Below, in pieces: positions 54,264-64,000 of a stretch of DNA of 64,000 nucleotides (positions are counted from its first letter, which is position 1; each line of letters starts with the position of its first letter). The notes beneath the pieces were generated by a model. It did no database searches. It was not told where the DNA came from and was given only the letters and a program-made list of their open reading frames with translations. Source of the DNA: Hyphomicrobium_A sp963759735 (GTDB lineage: Bacteria; Pseudomonadota; Alphaproteobacteria; Rhizobiales; Hyphomicrobiaceae); assembly GCA_963759735.1 (NCBI GenBank), contig CAVXAF010000009.1, positions 1 through 64,000 of the forward strand. The letters are read 5' to 3'. Both the position numbers and the translations under genes were made by a program.

Positions 54264-55584
54264 TCAGCGATAGAGGTCGGCGCGGGTCGGCGGAATGCCC
54301 GGCGGGCCGCTTGGCGTTCTTCGACACCAGCGTCTGGAAGATGCGCAGCGTGCCGCGCGAGAAGGCGAGCGACACGCCGGCGAGATACGCCACCCAGATG
54401 CGGTACTTTTCCTCGCTGACATATTGCAGTGCCTCTTCGCGCCGCGCCGTCAGCCGCTCGCACCACAGCTTGCATGTGCGCGCGTAATGCAGCCGCCACG
54501 CCTCGACATCCTGGATCTCGAAGCCGGCGCGCTCCATGGCGAAGATCGAATGGCCGATGTCGTCCAGCTCGCCACCGGGAAAGATGTACTTTGCGATGGC
54601 CTTCTGTTCCGGCCGCATGCGCCGCTTGAACCAGCCCTGCTTGGGCGCACGACGGGCAATCGCGTGGTTGAGGAACAGCCCGTCGGGCGCCAGAAGCTGC
54701 TGCATCTTCTGCATGTAGCCGGGGATGTTCTTGAGCCCGATGTGCTCGTACATGCCGATGGAGGCGATCTTGTCGAACTGGCCCGACATCATCGAGTAGT
54801 CCTTCAGCTCCACCGTCACCTTATCGGCGAGGCCCAGGCGCTGGATCTTCTCCCTGGCGAAGGCAAGCTGCTCTTCCGATAGCGTGATGCCGTGCGCGGT
54901 GACGCCGTAGGTCTTGGCCGCGTGGCAGATGAGCCCGCCCCAGCCGCAGCCGATGTCGAGGAAGCGCTCGCCGGGTTTGAGCCGCAGCTTGCGGCAGATC
55001 ATTTCCAGCTTGTCGCGCTGCGCCTGCGCGACGTCGTTATCCCAGTCGGTGTAGTAGGCGCACGAGTAGACCATCTCCGGGTCGAGAAAGAGCGCGTAGA
55101 ACTCGTTCGACAGGTCGTAGTGGAACTGGATGTAATCCTTGTTGTCGGCCGTCCTGCGCCGCCGACCGGTGATCTCGCCGGCAAAGCCGTGAGCGTCGTC
55201 AGCATCGCTGGTGCGGGCGAGCAGGAACGGCGAGAGCTGACGCAGCAGCTTCAAGGCGTCGCCACCCTTCAGCTTCACCGACCGCCCGCCCTTGTTGAGC
55301 TGCGATCCTAGATCGATGAGCGTGCCGCCGGAAAAGTCGATGCCCTTGTCGACGTACTGGCGGATGAAATTGTCCAGCGTCGGCCAGCGCAGTAGCGAGC
55401 CGATGACGCCGGCGTCGGCGATTGCGATCTCGAACGGACCGTTGACATTCCGCCCCAGCGGCGTCAGCGAGCCATCCCACAGACGCAGCGAGGCATTGAG
55501 GTCGAGCTTGTCGCCGAGTTCGCGCGCCAGCGTGCGCGCCGCCTCGAGCTGCCGCGCCTGCTTGTCGCTCTTGTCCTTGGCCAT
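54264..55584 (-). CDS. cfa: cyclopropane-fatty-acyl-phospholipid synthase family, C-terminal frameshift
   Basis: A methyltransferase of about 440 residues acting on phospholipid acyl chains. It has the N-terminal lipid-binding part (GTLIDLGSQLNKGGRSVKLK), HYDLSNEFYALFLDPEMVYS, the SAM motif FLDIGCGWGGLICHAAKTYG, YEHIGLKNIPGYM and the C-terminal EEKYRIWVAYLAGVSLAFSR. After KRPAG the frame needs a one-base shift to end IPPTRADLYR at 54264; the unshifted frame runs on into fadD and is an artefact. It follows the fadA gene by 74 bases. Confidence 0.88.
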
Positions 55585-55658
55585 GCCAGTTCGCGCCCCG
55601 CGTTGCTGCTGGTTCGCGGTGCTCGCACACCTTCCCGCCCCTGTCGAGAGGGCGGCGG

Positions 55659-56963
55659 CTAGGCAGCCTGGTGCAACTCGGCGGCGTCTTTGGATTCCAG
55701 GATGGCGGCGACGCCCATGCCGCCCGCCGTGCAGATGGAGATCAGCCCGCGGCCGTGATGACCGGAGAGCAGCTTGGCGAGATTGCCGACGATGCGCGCG
55801 CCCGTCGCCGCAAACGGATGCCCCATCGCGATTGAGGATCCGCGCACGTTCAGCTTGGTGCGATCGATGCTGCCCATCGGCTCGGCACGCCCGAGCACGT
55901 CCTTGCAGTAGACCGGGTCCTCCCAGGCTTTCAGCGTCGCCAGGACCTGGGCCGCGAAGGCCTCGTGGATCTCGTAGAAGTCGAAGTCCTGCAGCTTGAG
56001 ACCGGCCCGCTCCAGCATGCGCGAGACGGCGATGGTGGGGGCCATCAGCAGGCCGTCGCCGCCGACGAAGTCGTTGGCGGCCGCCTGCGAATAGGTGAGA
56101 TACGCCTGCACAGGCAGCCCGTGCCGCGTTGCCCATTCCTCCGAGGCGAGCAGCACGGCGGCAGCGCCATCGGTGAGCGGCGTCGAGTTGGCGGCGGTGA
56201 GAGTACCGCGCTCGGTCTTGTCGAAAGCGGTCTTTAGCGTCGCCAGTTTCTCGGGCGTCGCGTCGGCGCGGATATTATTGTCGCGATACACACCGGCATA
56301 CGGCGTCACGAGATCGTCCATATAGCCGGACCTGTAGGCCTCGGATGCGTTGCGATGGCTTTCGAGCGCGAACGCGTCCTGCTCGGCGCGGCTGATGCCC
56401 CACTCCTGCGCCATCAGTTCGGCGTGCTCGCCCATCGACAAACCCGTGCGCGGTTCGGCATTGGCGGGCGCCGAGGGAACAAGCTCGCCCGGCGCAAACC
56501 CTTTGAACACTTTCAGCTTGTCCATGAAGCTCTTTTGCCCCGCCGCCTTGGTCAGGCGCTGCGCCAGCTTTTTCGAAACGACGATGGGCGCATCCGAGGT
56601 CGTATCGGAGCCGACGGCAATGGCGCAGTCGATCTCGCCGGTGGCGATCTTGGCAGCGCTTCCCAGCGCGCTCTGCAGGCTGGTGCCGCAGGCCTGCATC
56701 ATGGTGATGCCGGGCGTCGACGACTTGAGGCTCGTGCCGAGCACGGCTTCGCGCGTCAGGTTGAAGTCCTTGGAATGCGTGACGACCGCGCCGCCGACGA
56801 CCTCGTCGATGTGCAGGCCCTTCAGGTTGTAGCGATCGATCAGCGCGTTGAGTGCGCCGGTCATCAGATCGAGGTTGGATTGATCGGCATAGAAGCTGCC
56901 CGAGCGGCAAAAGGGAATGCGCGCTCCGCCGATTACCGCCACGCGTCTCAGAAAACGTTGCAT
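55659..56963 (-). CDS. fadI: acetyl-CoA acyltransferase (thiolase), FadA/FadI-like
   Basis: A 434-residue thiolase, the last step of beta-oxidation. The active-site Cys is in MMQACGTSLQSALGSAAKIA, the His in IHEAFAAQVLATLK and GHPFAATGAR, and the second Cys in SICTAGGMGVAAIL. Length and the ending match the FadI type, which acts in a trifunctional complex with the upstream dehydrogenase. It starts 29 bases after that gene. Confidence 0.9.
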   Translation of the reverse strand: MQRFLRRVAVIGGARIPFCRSGSFYADQSNLDLMTGALNALIDRYNLKGLHIDEVVGGAVVTHSKDFNLTREAVLGTSLKSSTPGITMMQACGTSLQSALGSAAKIATGEIDCAIAVGSDTTSDAPIVVSKKLAQRLTKAAGQKSFMDKLKVFKGFAPGELVPSAPANAEPRTGLSMGEHAELMAQEWGISRAEQDAFALESHRNASEAYRSGYMDDLVTPYAGVYRDNNIRADATPEKLATLKTAFDKTERGTLTAANSTPLTDGAAAVLLASEEWATRHGLPVQAYLTYSQAAANDFVGGDGLLMAPTIAVSRMLERAGLKLQDFDFYEIHEAFAAQVLATLKAWEDPVYCKDVLGRAEPMGSIDRTKLNVRGSSIAMGHPFAATGARIVGNLAKLLSGHHGRGLISICTAGGMGVAAILESKDAAELHQAA

Positions 56964-56992
56964 CTCGTACAGCCTCTTTGATCTGTGCTGGT

Positions 56993-58999
56993 TTACTCGG
57001 CGGCGGCGGCGTGGGGAGTTGGCTTGGGGCTCTGAGCGGCCTTGTAGTGCAGTGGACCGCCGCGGAACGGCGCAAACCCGGTGCCGAAGATGACGCCCGC
57101 ATCGACCAGGTCGGCATTCTCGACGACCTGCGCGTCGACGCACTTCTGCGCCTCGGCGATCAGCGGCTCGACGAGATCGCGCCCCAGCTTATCCATCTCC
57201 GCCTTGTCAAAGGTGCGGGCCGACTTCTCCGGCTTGCCATCCTTCCAGACGTAGAAGCCCTGACCCGTCTTCTTGCCGAGCTTGCCTTCCGCGACCAGTC
57301 GATCGAGCTTGGAACCTTCCGAGGAGAACTTGAGTATGTGGGCGACGTGCGCGCACACATCGAGGCCGACCGTATCGGCGAGTTCGATGGGTCCCATCGG
57401 CATGCCGAAGGTGCGCGCCGCTTCGTCGATGCGCTCCTTGTCCTCGCCGTGTTCCAGCCGCTGCATGGCGCCGAACATGTACGGGGTCAGCACGCGGTTA
57501 ACGAGGAAGCCCGGCACGCTCTTGGTGATGAGCGGAAACTTGTCGATGGCCGCAACAAAGGCGGCGCCACGCCCGATGTCTTCCTCGCGCGAAGCTGTAC
57601 CACGTACGACCTCGACGAGCGGCATCAGCGCCACGGGATTGAAGAAATGCAAGCCGATGAGGCGCCCCGGATCTGGCAGGCCGGCGGCGATGTCCTCGAT
57701 GAGCAGCGAGGATGTGTTCGTCGCCAGCACGGCGCCCTGCTTCATTCTGCCCTCCACCTCGCCCAGCACTTTCTGCTTGATGTCGAGCCTTTCGACGATA
57801 GCCTCGATGACGACGTCGGCGCGCGCAATCCCTTCGCCGGTCGGATCGGCAATGAGCCGCGCCTTGGCGGCGTCGCGCTGCGCCTTGGTCTTGAACTTGC
57901 GCGCGAACAGCTTGCCCTGCGCGGCGATGCCCTTGGCGATCTGCTCAGCCGAGACGTCCTGCAGCGTCACCTCCATGCCGCACGCAACGCACCAGCCGGC
58001 GATGTCGGCGCCCATGGTGCCGGCGCCGATGACGTGCACGCGCGACGGGCGCCATCCGAGCTTCTTGGGCGCCTGGCCCTTCAGCAATTCAGATAGCCAG
58101 AACACGCGGCGCAGGTTGCGCGACTGGTCGGAGACCATGAGCGGGGCGAAGGCGCGCGACTCGGCAGCCTTCATCGCTTCATCGTTGCCGCCGTAGCGCT
58201 CGAACAGGTCAATGAGCCGGTAGGGCGCGGGATAGTGATCCTCGCGCGCCTTCTTGGCGACTTCCGAACGCATGCGCTTGGCGAGCAACTCGCGCGCCGG
58301 CCATTTCGACAGCAGCTTCATGGCGAAGCCGGCGACCTTCGATTTTCGGTTGCGCAGGACGGCCTTGCGTGCCGCCCACGGCAATGCGCCCCGCGTATCG
58401 ACCAATTGATCGATAAAGCCCATGCCGCGCGCGGCCGAGGCCGACAGCATCTTGCCGCTCAGCATCGCCTGCATGGCGGACGGTGCGCCAGCCTGGCGGA
58501 TGGCGCGAGCGGTGCCGTTGAAGCCCGGGAAGATGCCGAGCTTGACCTCGGGGAACCCGAGCTTGGTACCGGCATCACGGGTGGCGATCCGGTAATGGCA
58601 GGCGAGCGCCAGCTCGAGCCCGCCGCCGAGACAGAAGCCGTTGATGGCGCAGACCACCGGAACCTTTAGGTTCTCGATGCGGTCAAGCAGCGCCGTGACA
58701 GGCCGCAGCTTGTCGATGACGTCGCTCTCGGTCCGGATGTCTGCGAACTCGCGGATGTCGGCGCCGACGATGAAGCCGCGCTGCTTGGCGGAAATGATGA
58801 CGAGGCCGCGAATGGATTTGTCGCGCGCGCCCTTCTCGACCTCGGCGACGATCTCGCCCAGCTCCTCCAAGGGGCGGCGGCCGAGTGAGTTCTGGGTTTC
58901 GCCTTCGCGATCGAACTCGGCCCAGCCGATGCCCCATTGGTCGATGGAGAAGCGCCAGTCCTTCAGGTTGGGTAGCGGGTGGGACATAGCCTTGAACAT
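56993..58999 (-). CDS. fadJ: enoyl-CoA hydratase/3-hydroxyacyl-CoA dehydrogenase, FadJ/FadB-like
   Basis: A 668-residue two-domain enzyme. The N-terminal crotonase domain has INGFCLGGGLELALACHYRI and PEVKLGIFPGFNGTARAIRQ; the C-terminal dehydrogenase has the NAD site VHVIGAGTMGADIAGWCVAC, the catalytic HFFNPVALMPLVEVV, and FLVNRVLTPYM. It performs steps two and three of beta-oxidation. GAGGAG precedes the ATG at 58999. A short Ala-rich tail (PHAAAAE) ends it. Confidence 0.9.
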   Translation of the reverse strand: MFKAMSHPLPNLKDWRFSIDQWGIGWAEFDREGETQNSLGRRPLEELGEIVAEVEKGARDKSIRGLVIISAKQRGFIVGADIREFADIRTESDVIDKLRPVTALLDRIENLKVPVVCAINGFCLGGGLELALACHYRIATRDAGTKLGFPEVKLGIFPGFNGTARAIRQAGAPSAMQAMLSGKMLSASAARGMGFIDQLVDTRGALPWAARKAVLRNRKSKVAGFAMKLLSKWPARELLAKRMRSEVAKKAREDHYPAPYRLIDLFERYGGNDEAMKAAESRAFAPLMVSDQSRNLRRVFWLSELLKGQAPKKLGWRPSRVHVIGAGTMGADIAGWCVACGMEVTLQDVSAEQIAKGIAAQGKLFARKFKTKAQRDAAKARLIADPTGEGIARADVVIEAIVERLDIKQKVLGEVEGRMKQGAVLATNTSSLLIEDIAAGLPDPGRLIGLHFFNPVALMPLVEVVRGTASREEDIGRGAAFVAAIDKFPLITKSVPGFLVNRVLTPYMFGAMQRLEHGEDKERIDEAARTFGMPMGPIELADTVGLDVCAHVAHILKFSSEGSKLDRLVAEGKLGKKTGQGFYVWKDGKPEKSARTFDKAEMDKLGRDLVEPLIAEAQKCVDAQVVENADLVDAGVIFGTGFAPFRGGPLHYKAAQSPKPTPHAAAAE

Positions 59000-59059
59000 A
59001 CCAACTCCTCTTACGCAGCTTCCCAACGCATGCGCTGAACGCGGCGCGGCGTAACGATG

Positions 59060-61551
59060 TTACTCTGCGGCGGCACTCTCGATGCCGCGCGGTTTCAGGC
59101 CCGGTCCTGGCGCGTTGGTCCGATAATGGGGCTGCAACGCGGCAGGATCGAAATGATCGACGGCAATGACGCGGGCGGTCAGCGCTTCCAACTCGCGCAG
59201 CTGCTGGCCTTCGCTCTCCGTCACGACGCCCTTGTCTATGGCATCGCCGATCCAATCGACGCCGTGATAGCGGCGCAGCGTGCCGGCGCGGATCGCCCGC
59301 TCCAGCTTCTTCTCCGCCTCCTCGGCAGCGACCGCCTTCTTGAGCGTTGCTTCGAGCAGGCCGGTCGGATCGTCGGGATCGTGGAGATGTAGATGTAGCG
59401 CGTCAGCCGGTCGCGCACGCCCGGAGCATCCAGCGTCAACTTGACGGCGCGGTGGCCGAGCACGTCGGGGGCCGGCCGGTACGGATTGCCGAACGGGAAG
59501 GCAACGATGCGCATCGCCCAGCGCGCCGGCAGGATCGGGAAGTTGTCGACCACGCCACGCAGCGCCTCCTGGAAACGGTAGAGGCCGTTCTGGGCCGCGA
59601 GATCGACGAACGTGCGGTCACTCGACAGGCGTCCGTCGTCCTCGTAGCGCTTCAGCACGCAGGCGAGGATGTAGAGCTCCGACAGCGCGTCGGCGAGGCG
59701 GCCGGAAAGCTTCTGCTTGGTCTTCAGGCTCCCGCCCAAGGTCGCCACCGTGAGATCTGCGACGAAGGCGAAGCTGCGCGAGGCACGCGCCAGCTGCCGG
59801 TACCAGTTCGCCGTGTCGAACGACTTCTCGGGCGCGGGCGCGAACAGGGCACCGGTAATGTTGTGGAAGAAGCCCCCGCATGCATTGGCGAACGAAAAGG
59901 CTACGTGGTCGCCGAAGGCGCGATCGAAGGAGTCGAGCCCACGTTCGCGGTCAGGGTTCTGCGCTGCCTGAATCTCGCGATAGAGATAGGGATGCGAACG
60001 CAGCGCGCCCTGCGCAAATGTGATGAGCGTACGCGTCAGGATGTTGGCGCCCTCGACCGTGATGCCGACGGGGACCATCTGGTAGGCCGACTGGAGATAG
60101 TTGGACGGGCCATCGCAGATAGCGCGCCCACCGTGAATGTCGAAGGCGTCGTTCACGGCGCGGCGCATGCGCTCGGTGGTCTGGTACTTCATCAGCGCCG
60201 AAATCACCGACGGCCGCTCGCCTCGCGACACCATGGCGGCGGTGACGGCGCGGGCCGCCTCGCAGGCATAGGCTGTCTCGATCATGCGCGCCAAGGGCTC
60301 CTCGACGCCCTCCATGCGCGCCACCGGCAAGCCGAACTGGCGGCGGATGCGCGCGTAGGCGGTGGTGAAGCGAAGCATCGCCTTGGCGCCCGCGGTCGCG
60401 GTCGAAGGCAACGAGATGGCACGCCCGGCCGCCAGGCATTCCATCAGCATGCGCCAGCCTTGTCCGGCCATGGCTTCGCCGCCGATCACCCAGTCCATGG
60501 GGATGACGACGTTGCGGCCCCAGTTTGGACCATTGGGGAAAGCGGCACCGGCCGGTAGATGCCGGCGGCCGATCTGCACTCCGGGATGGTTCGTCGGAAT
60601 CATGGCGACAGTGATCCCGAGCGTCTCGCCCTTGCCGAGCAGGTTGTCGGGATCAAAGAGGCGGAATGCGAGGCCCAGCAGCGTCGCCTTGGGGCCGAGC
60701 GTGATGTAGCGCTTGTCCCACGACAGTTCGATGGCCGGCTTGCCGTCGGGACCGCGCACGACGGTGCCGATGTCGCGCATGGTGGCGGCGTCCGAGCCCG
60801 AAGTCGGACCGGTCAGCGCAAAGCAGGGGATTTCGTCGCCGCGGGCTAGGCGCGGCAGGTAGTAGTGCTTCTGCTGCTCGGTGCCGTACTTCTCGATCAG
60901 CTCGCCCGGTCCAAGCGAATTGGGCACCATGACGATGGTGACGACATCCGGCGACCGCGAGGCGATCTTGCCGATGATGAGCGACTGCGCCTGCGCCGAG
61001 AAGCCCAGTCCGCCGTGCTCCTTGGAGATCAGCATACCGAGGAAGCCCCGCGATTTGACGAAATCCCAGATCGCTTCGGGGATCTCGCGCTGCTGATGGC
61101 GCACTTGCCAGTCTTTGATGAGACCGCACAGCTGTTCCGTCGGCCCGTCGAGGAAGGCTTGCTCTTCCGGCGTCAGCACGACGGGCGCGATGGCGCGCAG
61201 CTTGTTCCAATCGGGCGTGCCCGAGAACAGCTCGGCATCGAAACCCACCGTGCCGGCTTCGAGCGCCTGCTGCTCGGTGTCCGAGACTTTGGGCAGCGTG
61301 CCTTTGACGAACTTGAATACGGGTGCCGCAACATAGCGGCGGCGCAAAGCCGGTATGGAGAGTGCGACAAAGCCGGCGACGAACAACCAAAGCAGGATGC
61401 CGAACACGCCGGTGTGCCCGTGCACGGCTTCGGACTGCCAGATCAGCGCAGCGACCGCGAGCGCACCGGCCCAACCCCACAGCGGTGCCTTGTACATACC
61501 GAGCGCGAGTGTGCCGGCCAATAGCACGACAAGAAATACCAGCTCGACCAT
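59060..61551 (-). CDS. fadE: acyl-CoA dehydrogenase, FadE type, one frameshift
   Basis: A membrane-anchored acyl-CoA dehydrogenase of about 830 residues, first step of beta-oxidation. N-terminal helices (MVELVFLVVLLAGTLALGMY and GILLWLFVAGFVALSIPAL) precede the dehydrogenase fold: CFALTGPTSGSDAATMRDIG, GRNVVIPMDWVIGG, FDIHGGRAICDGPSNYLQSA. Near 59380 the frame shifts; the C-terminal part (LKKAVAAEEAEKKLERAIRA to RGIESAAAE) lies in the next frame. It leads the operon fadE-fadJ-fadI-cfa. Confidence 0.88.
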
Positions 61552-62267
61552 GCTTTTATGCCTCCGCGGCAGTAGTTTGGGCGGGTCCGCTTCAGACGGC
61601 AACCTAACGTGCCGCTCATTGCATTGGCGTTAAGCTCAACGCGAGCTTTCCGAATGTGCCAAAAAACGTTGGCGCACACGCCGTGCCGGCTATTCGAAAG
61701 CGCCAGGCATTATAGCGCGTTTCCGGCGGGAGCGAGACCCTAGCCGCAGGATGCGCGCGCGGTCTTCTTTGCTGCGTTGCGGCATCGCCGGCTCGCTTGT
61801 GGGCAACCGAACCGGCGTAGGTCATCGAGCTTCGTCGCCTGCGTGCGTCACCGCCCTCCTCGCCGACCTGTGCCAGGCGACGGACGAGCGCCGCGTTTGC
61901 GTCCGCCCCGCTCTTCACATCGCAATCAGCCCGACTGCGATTTCGGCGGCGCGCACCCGCACGCTCTTCTTCGCGACGAGGCTCGGGGGAAGGCGGCCTG
62001 TCTCAGGCGCGGCGTCGGTTCGTTGAACGACGCCGAGCCGAAGGGACGTCGCGCAGAACAGCCCTCGGGCCGCGGTCTTCTGCGACATCCGGCCCGATCT
62101 GCGTCACCATGCTGCGGCGCAGAAGCACCCTCCCGGCTCTGCGCCGCACCGAATTCCGCGTTTCTGCCTTGCCCGAAGCGCTCCGTCTGCCCTAATTTCC
62201 GCCGGATTACATTCGGGCAAGCCTGGGAACACGGGCCGACCCCGCGCGGAGCCAATCGGAGGACACG
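61552..62267. other. long intergenic region between divergent genes
   Basis: This 716-base gap separates the fadE operon from the aminotransferase gene. Several overlapping open frames exist, but none has a start signal or family. The inverted repeat at 62168-62221 is the only structured element I see. Confidence 0.45.
62168..62221 (+). promoter_or_regulatory. inverted repeat CTTGCCCGAA...TTCGGGCAAG upstream of aminotransferase
   Basis: Perfect 10-base arms (62168-62177 and 62212-62221) separated by 34 bases, ending 46 bases before the ATG at 62268. It could form a leader hairpin or be a pair of operator half-sites. Confidence 0.45.
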
Positions 62268-63497
62268 ATGAAAATTTACCCGACCCTGGAAATCCCTGAG
62301 ACCCTTGCTGCCGGTCCGGGCCCAGGTAACACCGATCCGCGCGTACTGGAGCGCTTCACCAAGACGGGCGTTGCCGACCACATGCAAAAGGATGTCGTCC
62401 GCGGCATGCTCGAAGCCAAGGAGATGCTGCGCGAACTCTGGGGCACCAAGAACGTCTATACCTATGGCGTCGCCGGCACCGGCTGGGACGGTCTGGACTG
62501 CATGGAAGGCATGATCCTTCCGGGCGATACTGTCGTGTCGTTCTCCAACGGAACGTTCTCGAGCATCGACGATCTGACCATCCGCATGAAGGCTTCATCG
62601 GCTGAAGACCTTGCCGCGGACTCGCTCAATCCCAAGCCGAAGAACGTCATCACCGTCTTGGTGCCGCACGGGCAGTCGGTCACCGGCGAAATCGTCGAGA
62701 AGGCGCTGGCCGAGCACAAGCCGATGTGGGCCTTCATGGCGCACTGGGAAACGGGCTCGGGCCGCATCAACGACCTCAAGGGCTTTTCCGAAGCCTGCGT
62801 AAAGCATGGCGTGATGGGCATCGTCGATGCCGTGTCGAGCCTCGGCGTCGCCGACTTCAGCATCGATGATTATCCGGGCGTCGTTGCCTGGGCCTCTTGT
62901 CCGCAGAAGGGCGTGCTGTCGCTGCCGCTCACGTATGCGCCCGTCTCCTTCACCGACAAGGTGATCGATCTGGTCAAGAAGCGCGGCTGCCGCAGCTATG
63001 TCCACCACCCGATCCTCAATGCCCGCCACTGGGGCATCATCGACGGGAAGGACGTGCCGAACGCCGTCTACCACCAGACGCATTCGTGCTACGCCGTCGC
63101 CGCATTCCATGAGGCGCTGCGTATCATCCTCACCTACGGTCGCCGCCGCAAAGCTTCCGACTACACCTATCACGAGAAGGCGCTGCGCCAGGCGGTCGAA
63201 GCCATGGGTTGCGACGTCACCTCCAACATGACGAGCCTCGTCGTGCTGAACCTCCCGGGCGAACTCAAGGGCAAGGAAAAGGATCTCGTTGCCGGCGCCC
63301 GCGCCAAAGGCTTCGGCATCTGGCCGACGCTTTCGGAGCCCGTGCAGGTCCGCATCGGCATCCTGAACCAGCTGTCACCCGAGCAGATCAACGAGATCGT
63401 CAGCCGCTTCGCCGACGCGATGATCGAGATGGGCGCACCGGTCGACAAGGCGCAGGTGTTGAGCGGCCTCAAGAAGTACTACGCGCAGGCCGCGTAG
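62268..63497 (+). CDS. class V PLP aminotransferase (serine/alanine-glyoxylate type)
   Basis: A 409-residue aminotransferase. It begins with the family motif AAGPGPGNTDPRVLERF, the PLP Lys is in ASCPQKGVLSLPLTYAP, and the Asp contact in GIVDAVSSLGVADF. It resembles serine-glyoxylate and alanine-glyoxylate aminotransferases, although the region around the PLP Lys (SCPQKGV) deviates from the usual S(G/C)xQK pattern. In a Hyphomicrobium-type methylotroph such an enzyme could belong to the serine cycle, but no other serine-cycle gene is here. GGAGG precedes the ATG and a strong terminator follows. Confidence 0.85.
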   Translation: MKIYPTLEIPETLAAGPGPGNTDPRVLERFTKTGVADHMQKDVVRGMLEAKEMLRELWGTKNVYTYGVAGTGWDGLDCMEGMILPGDTVVSFSNGTFSSIDDLTIRMKASSAEDLAADSLNPKPKNVITVLVPHGQSVTGEIVEKALAEHKPMWAFMAHWETGSGRINDLKGFSEACVKHGVMGIVDAVSSLGVADFSIDDYPGVVAWASCPQKGVLSLPLTYAPVSFTDKVIDLVKKRGCRSYVHHPILNARHWGIIDGKDVPNAVYHQTHSCYAVAAFHEALRIILTYGRRRKASDYTYHEKALRQAVEAMGCDVTSNMTSLVVLNLPGELKGKEKDLVAGARAKGFGIWPTLSEPVQVRIGILNQLSPEQINEIVSRFADAMIEMGAPVDKAQVLSGLKKYYAQAA

Positions 63498-63523
63498 GAG
63501 CGCTTGCACAAGCGTGCAGTTTG

Positions 63524-63559
63524 AGAGGGTTGGGCCGCGAAGCCCGACCCTCTTTTTTT
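63524..63559 (+). terminator. rho-independent terminator
   Basis: A 12-base-pair stem (AGAGGGTTGGGC with GCCCGACCCTCT, one G-T pair) with a short loop is followed by seven T. It lies 29 bases after the aminotransferase stop and just before the end of the convergent SDR gene, where an A-run on the other strand is absent, so it mainly serves the forward gene. Confidence 0.9.
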
Positions 63560-64000
63560 CAGCGGTAGGCTTTGCGCTTGGCGACTGCCGACTTGCCAAA
63601 AAGGTTGCTGCCGTTGGCCGAGCGGCGTGCCCAGGGAGCGGGGCGCGCGCGCGGTTTCATCAGCCAGTCGACGAGCGGTAACAGCAGCTCGTACGGCATG
63701 GCGCGCGCCGACCAGGCGATGAAGCTGTTGACGATACCCGGCACCACCACGCGCCGCCCCATGCGGTAGGAACGCCAAGCGAGACGCGCCATGCGGTCGG
63801 CCGAGGCACTCGGCAGCAGCGCCCGGTAGAATGTGTTCGTTGCATTCATCTTGCGATGAATGCGTGTCTCGACCGGTCCGCAAGCGATGGCGCATACGCG
63901 CACGCCCTCGCCAGCACATTCCCCACCGATGGCCGCGGTCAGAGACAGCACGTATGCCTTGCTGGCGAAGTACGGTGCCTGCCACGGGCCGGGAGAAAAG
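63559..64000 (-). CDS. SDR family oxidoreductase, partial (C-terminal part)
   Basis: The gene enters from the right edge. Visible are the catalytic YFASKAYVLSLTAA (Tyr and Lys), VRVCAIACGPVETRIHRKM in place of the usual PG motif, and a C-terminal extension with a hydrophobic segment (VVVPGIVNSFIAWSARAMPY) and a basic end. This pattern fits the SDR group of DltE/YqjQ type. The NAD-binding half is outside the window. Confidence 0.8.
   Translation of the reverse strand, partial: FSPGPWQAPYFASKAYVLSLTAAIGGECAGEGVRVCAIACGPVETRIHRKMNATNTFYRALLPSASADRMARLAWRSYRMGRRVVVPGIVNSFIAWSARAMPYELLLPLVDWLMKPRARPAPWARRSANGSNLFGKSAVAKRKAYR

Noticed and set aside
61777..62387. Overlapping forward and reverse frames in the 61.6-62.3 kb gap
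   Set aside because: Neither has a start signal or similarity; high GC keeps frames open by chance.

Overview
The window looks like a chromosomal segment of a GC-rich alphaproteobacterium, most plausibly of the order Hyphomicrobiales (Hyphomicrobium/Rhizobiales type). The clues are strongly GC-biased third codon positions, a Nia-like P1B-5 ATPase, SIMPL, Pr6Pr and TIGR01459-type HAD genes, MxaD-like SRPBCC and beta-propeller genes, and many small secreted proteins of the kind common in that order. The genus is inference; no rRNA gene is present.

Layout. 0-0.8 kb: remnant of an N6-adenine DNA methyltransferase, joined at about 760 to a beheaded ferric-reductase-like gene. 1.9-12.6 kb: a metal and redox block with a small cytochrome c, an RND metal-efflux operon (RND pump, adaptor, DUF3240, small membrane and secreted proteins; no outer-membrane factor), a divergent response regulator/sensor kinase pair, a cytochrome b561-like gene and a P1B-5 (Ni/Fe-type) ATPase with a hemerythrin domain. 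12.7-19.7 kb: a sulfide/persulfide module (Crp/Fnr regulator, DUF2892, two YeeE/YedE transport halves, ETHE1-like metallo-beta-lactamase, Tat-exported SoxB-like hydrolase, DUF442-SQR fusion, TauE/SafE exporter). 20-25.5 kb: cupin, DUF3616 lipoprotein, and a CorA-like/PPK2/ParB-like operon behind a near-perfect Pho box. 26-32 kb: orphan genes, a tyrosine recombinase between diverged direct repeats, and a bamA-type gene outside its usual context. 32-36 kb: SDR, SemiSWEET, phospholipase D-VTT fusion and a coupled EEP phosphatase. 36-39 kb: a large YadA-like trimeric autotransporter. 39.8-50 kb: a divergent NDPK-like protein, housekeeping genes including panD, a CAT-anticodon tRNA, and secreted proteins. 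50-62 kb: lipid metabolism (KAS/ACP, FadD, CFA synthase, and a fadE-fadB-fadA beta-oxidation operon). 62-64 kb: a class V aminotransferase, a strong terminator and a partial SDR.

One caution applies throughout. About 30 genes or domains are interrupted only by single-base shifts, concentrated in the first 15.4 kb, while catalytic motifs are intact and in-frame nonsense codons are absent. In several cases adding or removing one base in a homopolymer restores the frame (including in the bamA gene), so most of these are probably sequence errors rather than pseudogenes. Composite coordinates are given for such genes.

How the parts work together. The two-component system probably controls the divergent RND operon through paired ACCTGAA boxes. 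The Crp/Fnr protein probably controls the sulfur operon through a TGTGAC-TAG-GTCACA operator. The PPK2 operon is predicted to belong to the PhoB regulon. The lipid genes form a fatty-acid activation, beta-oxidation and membrane-lipid modification unit.
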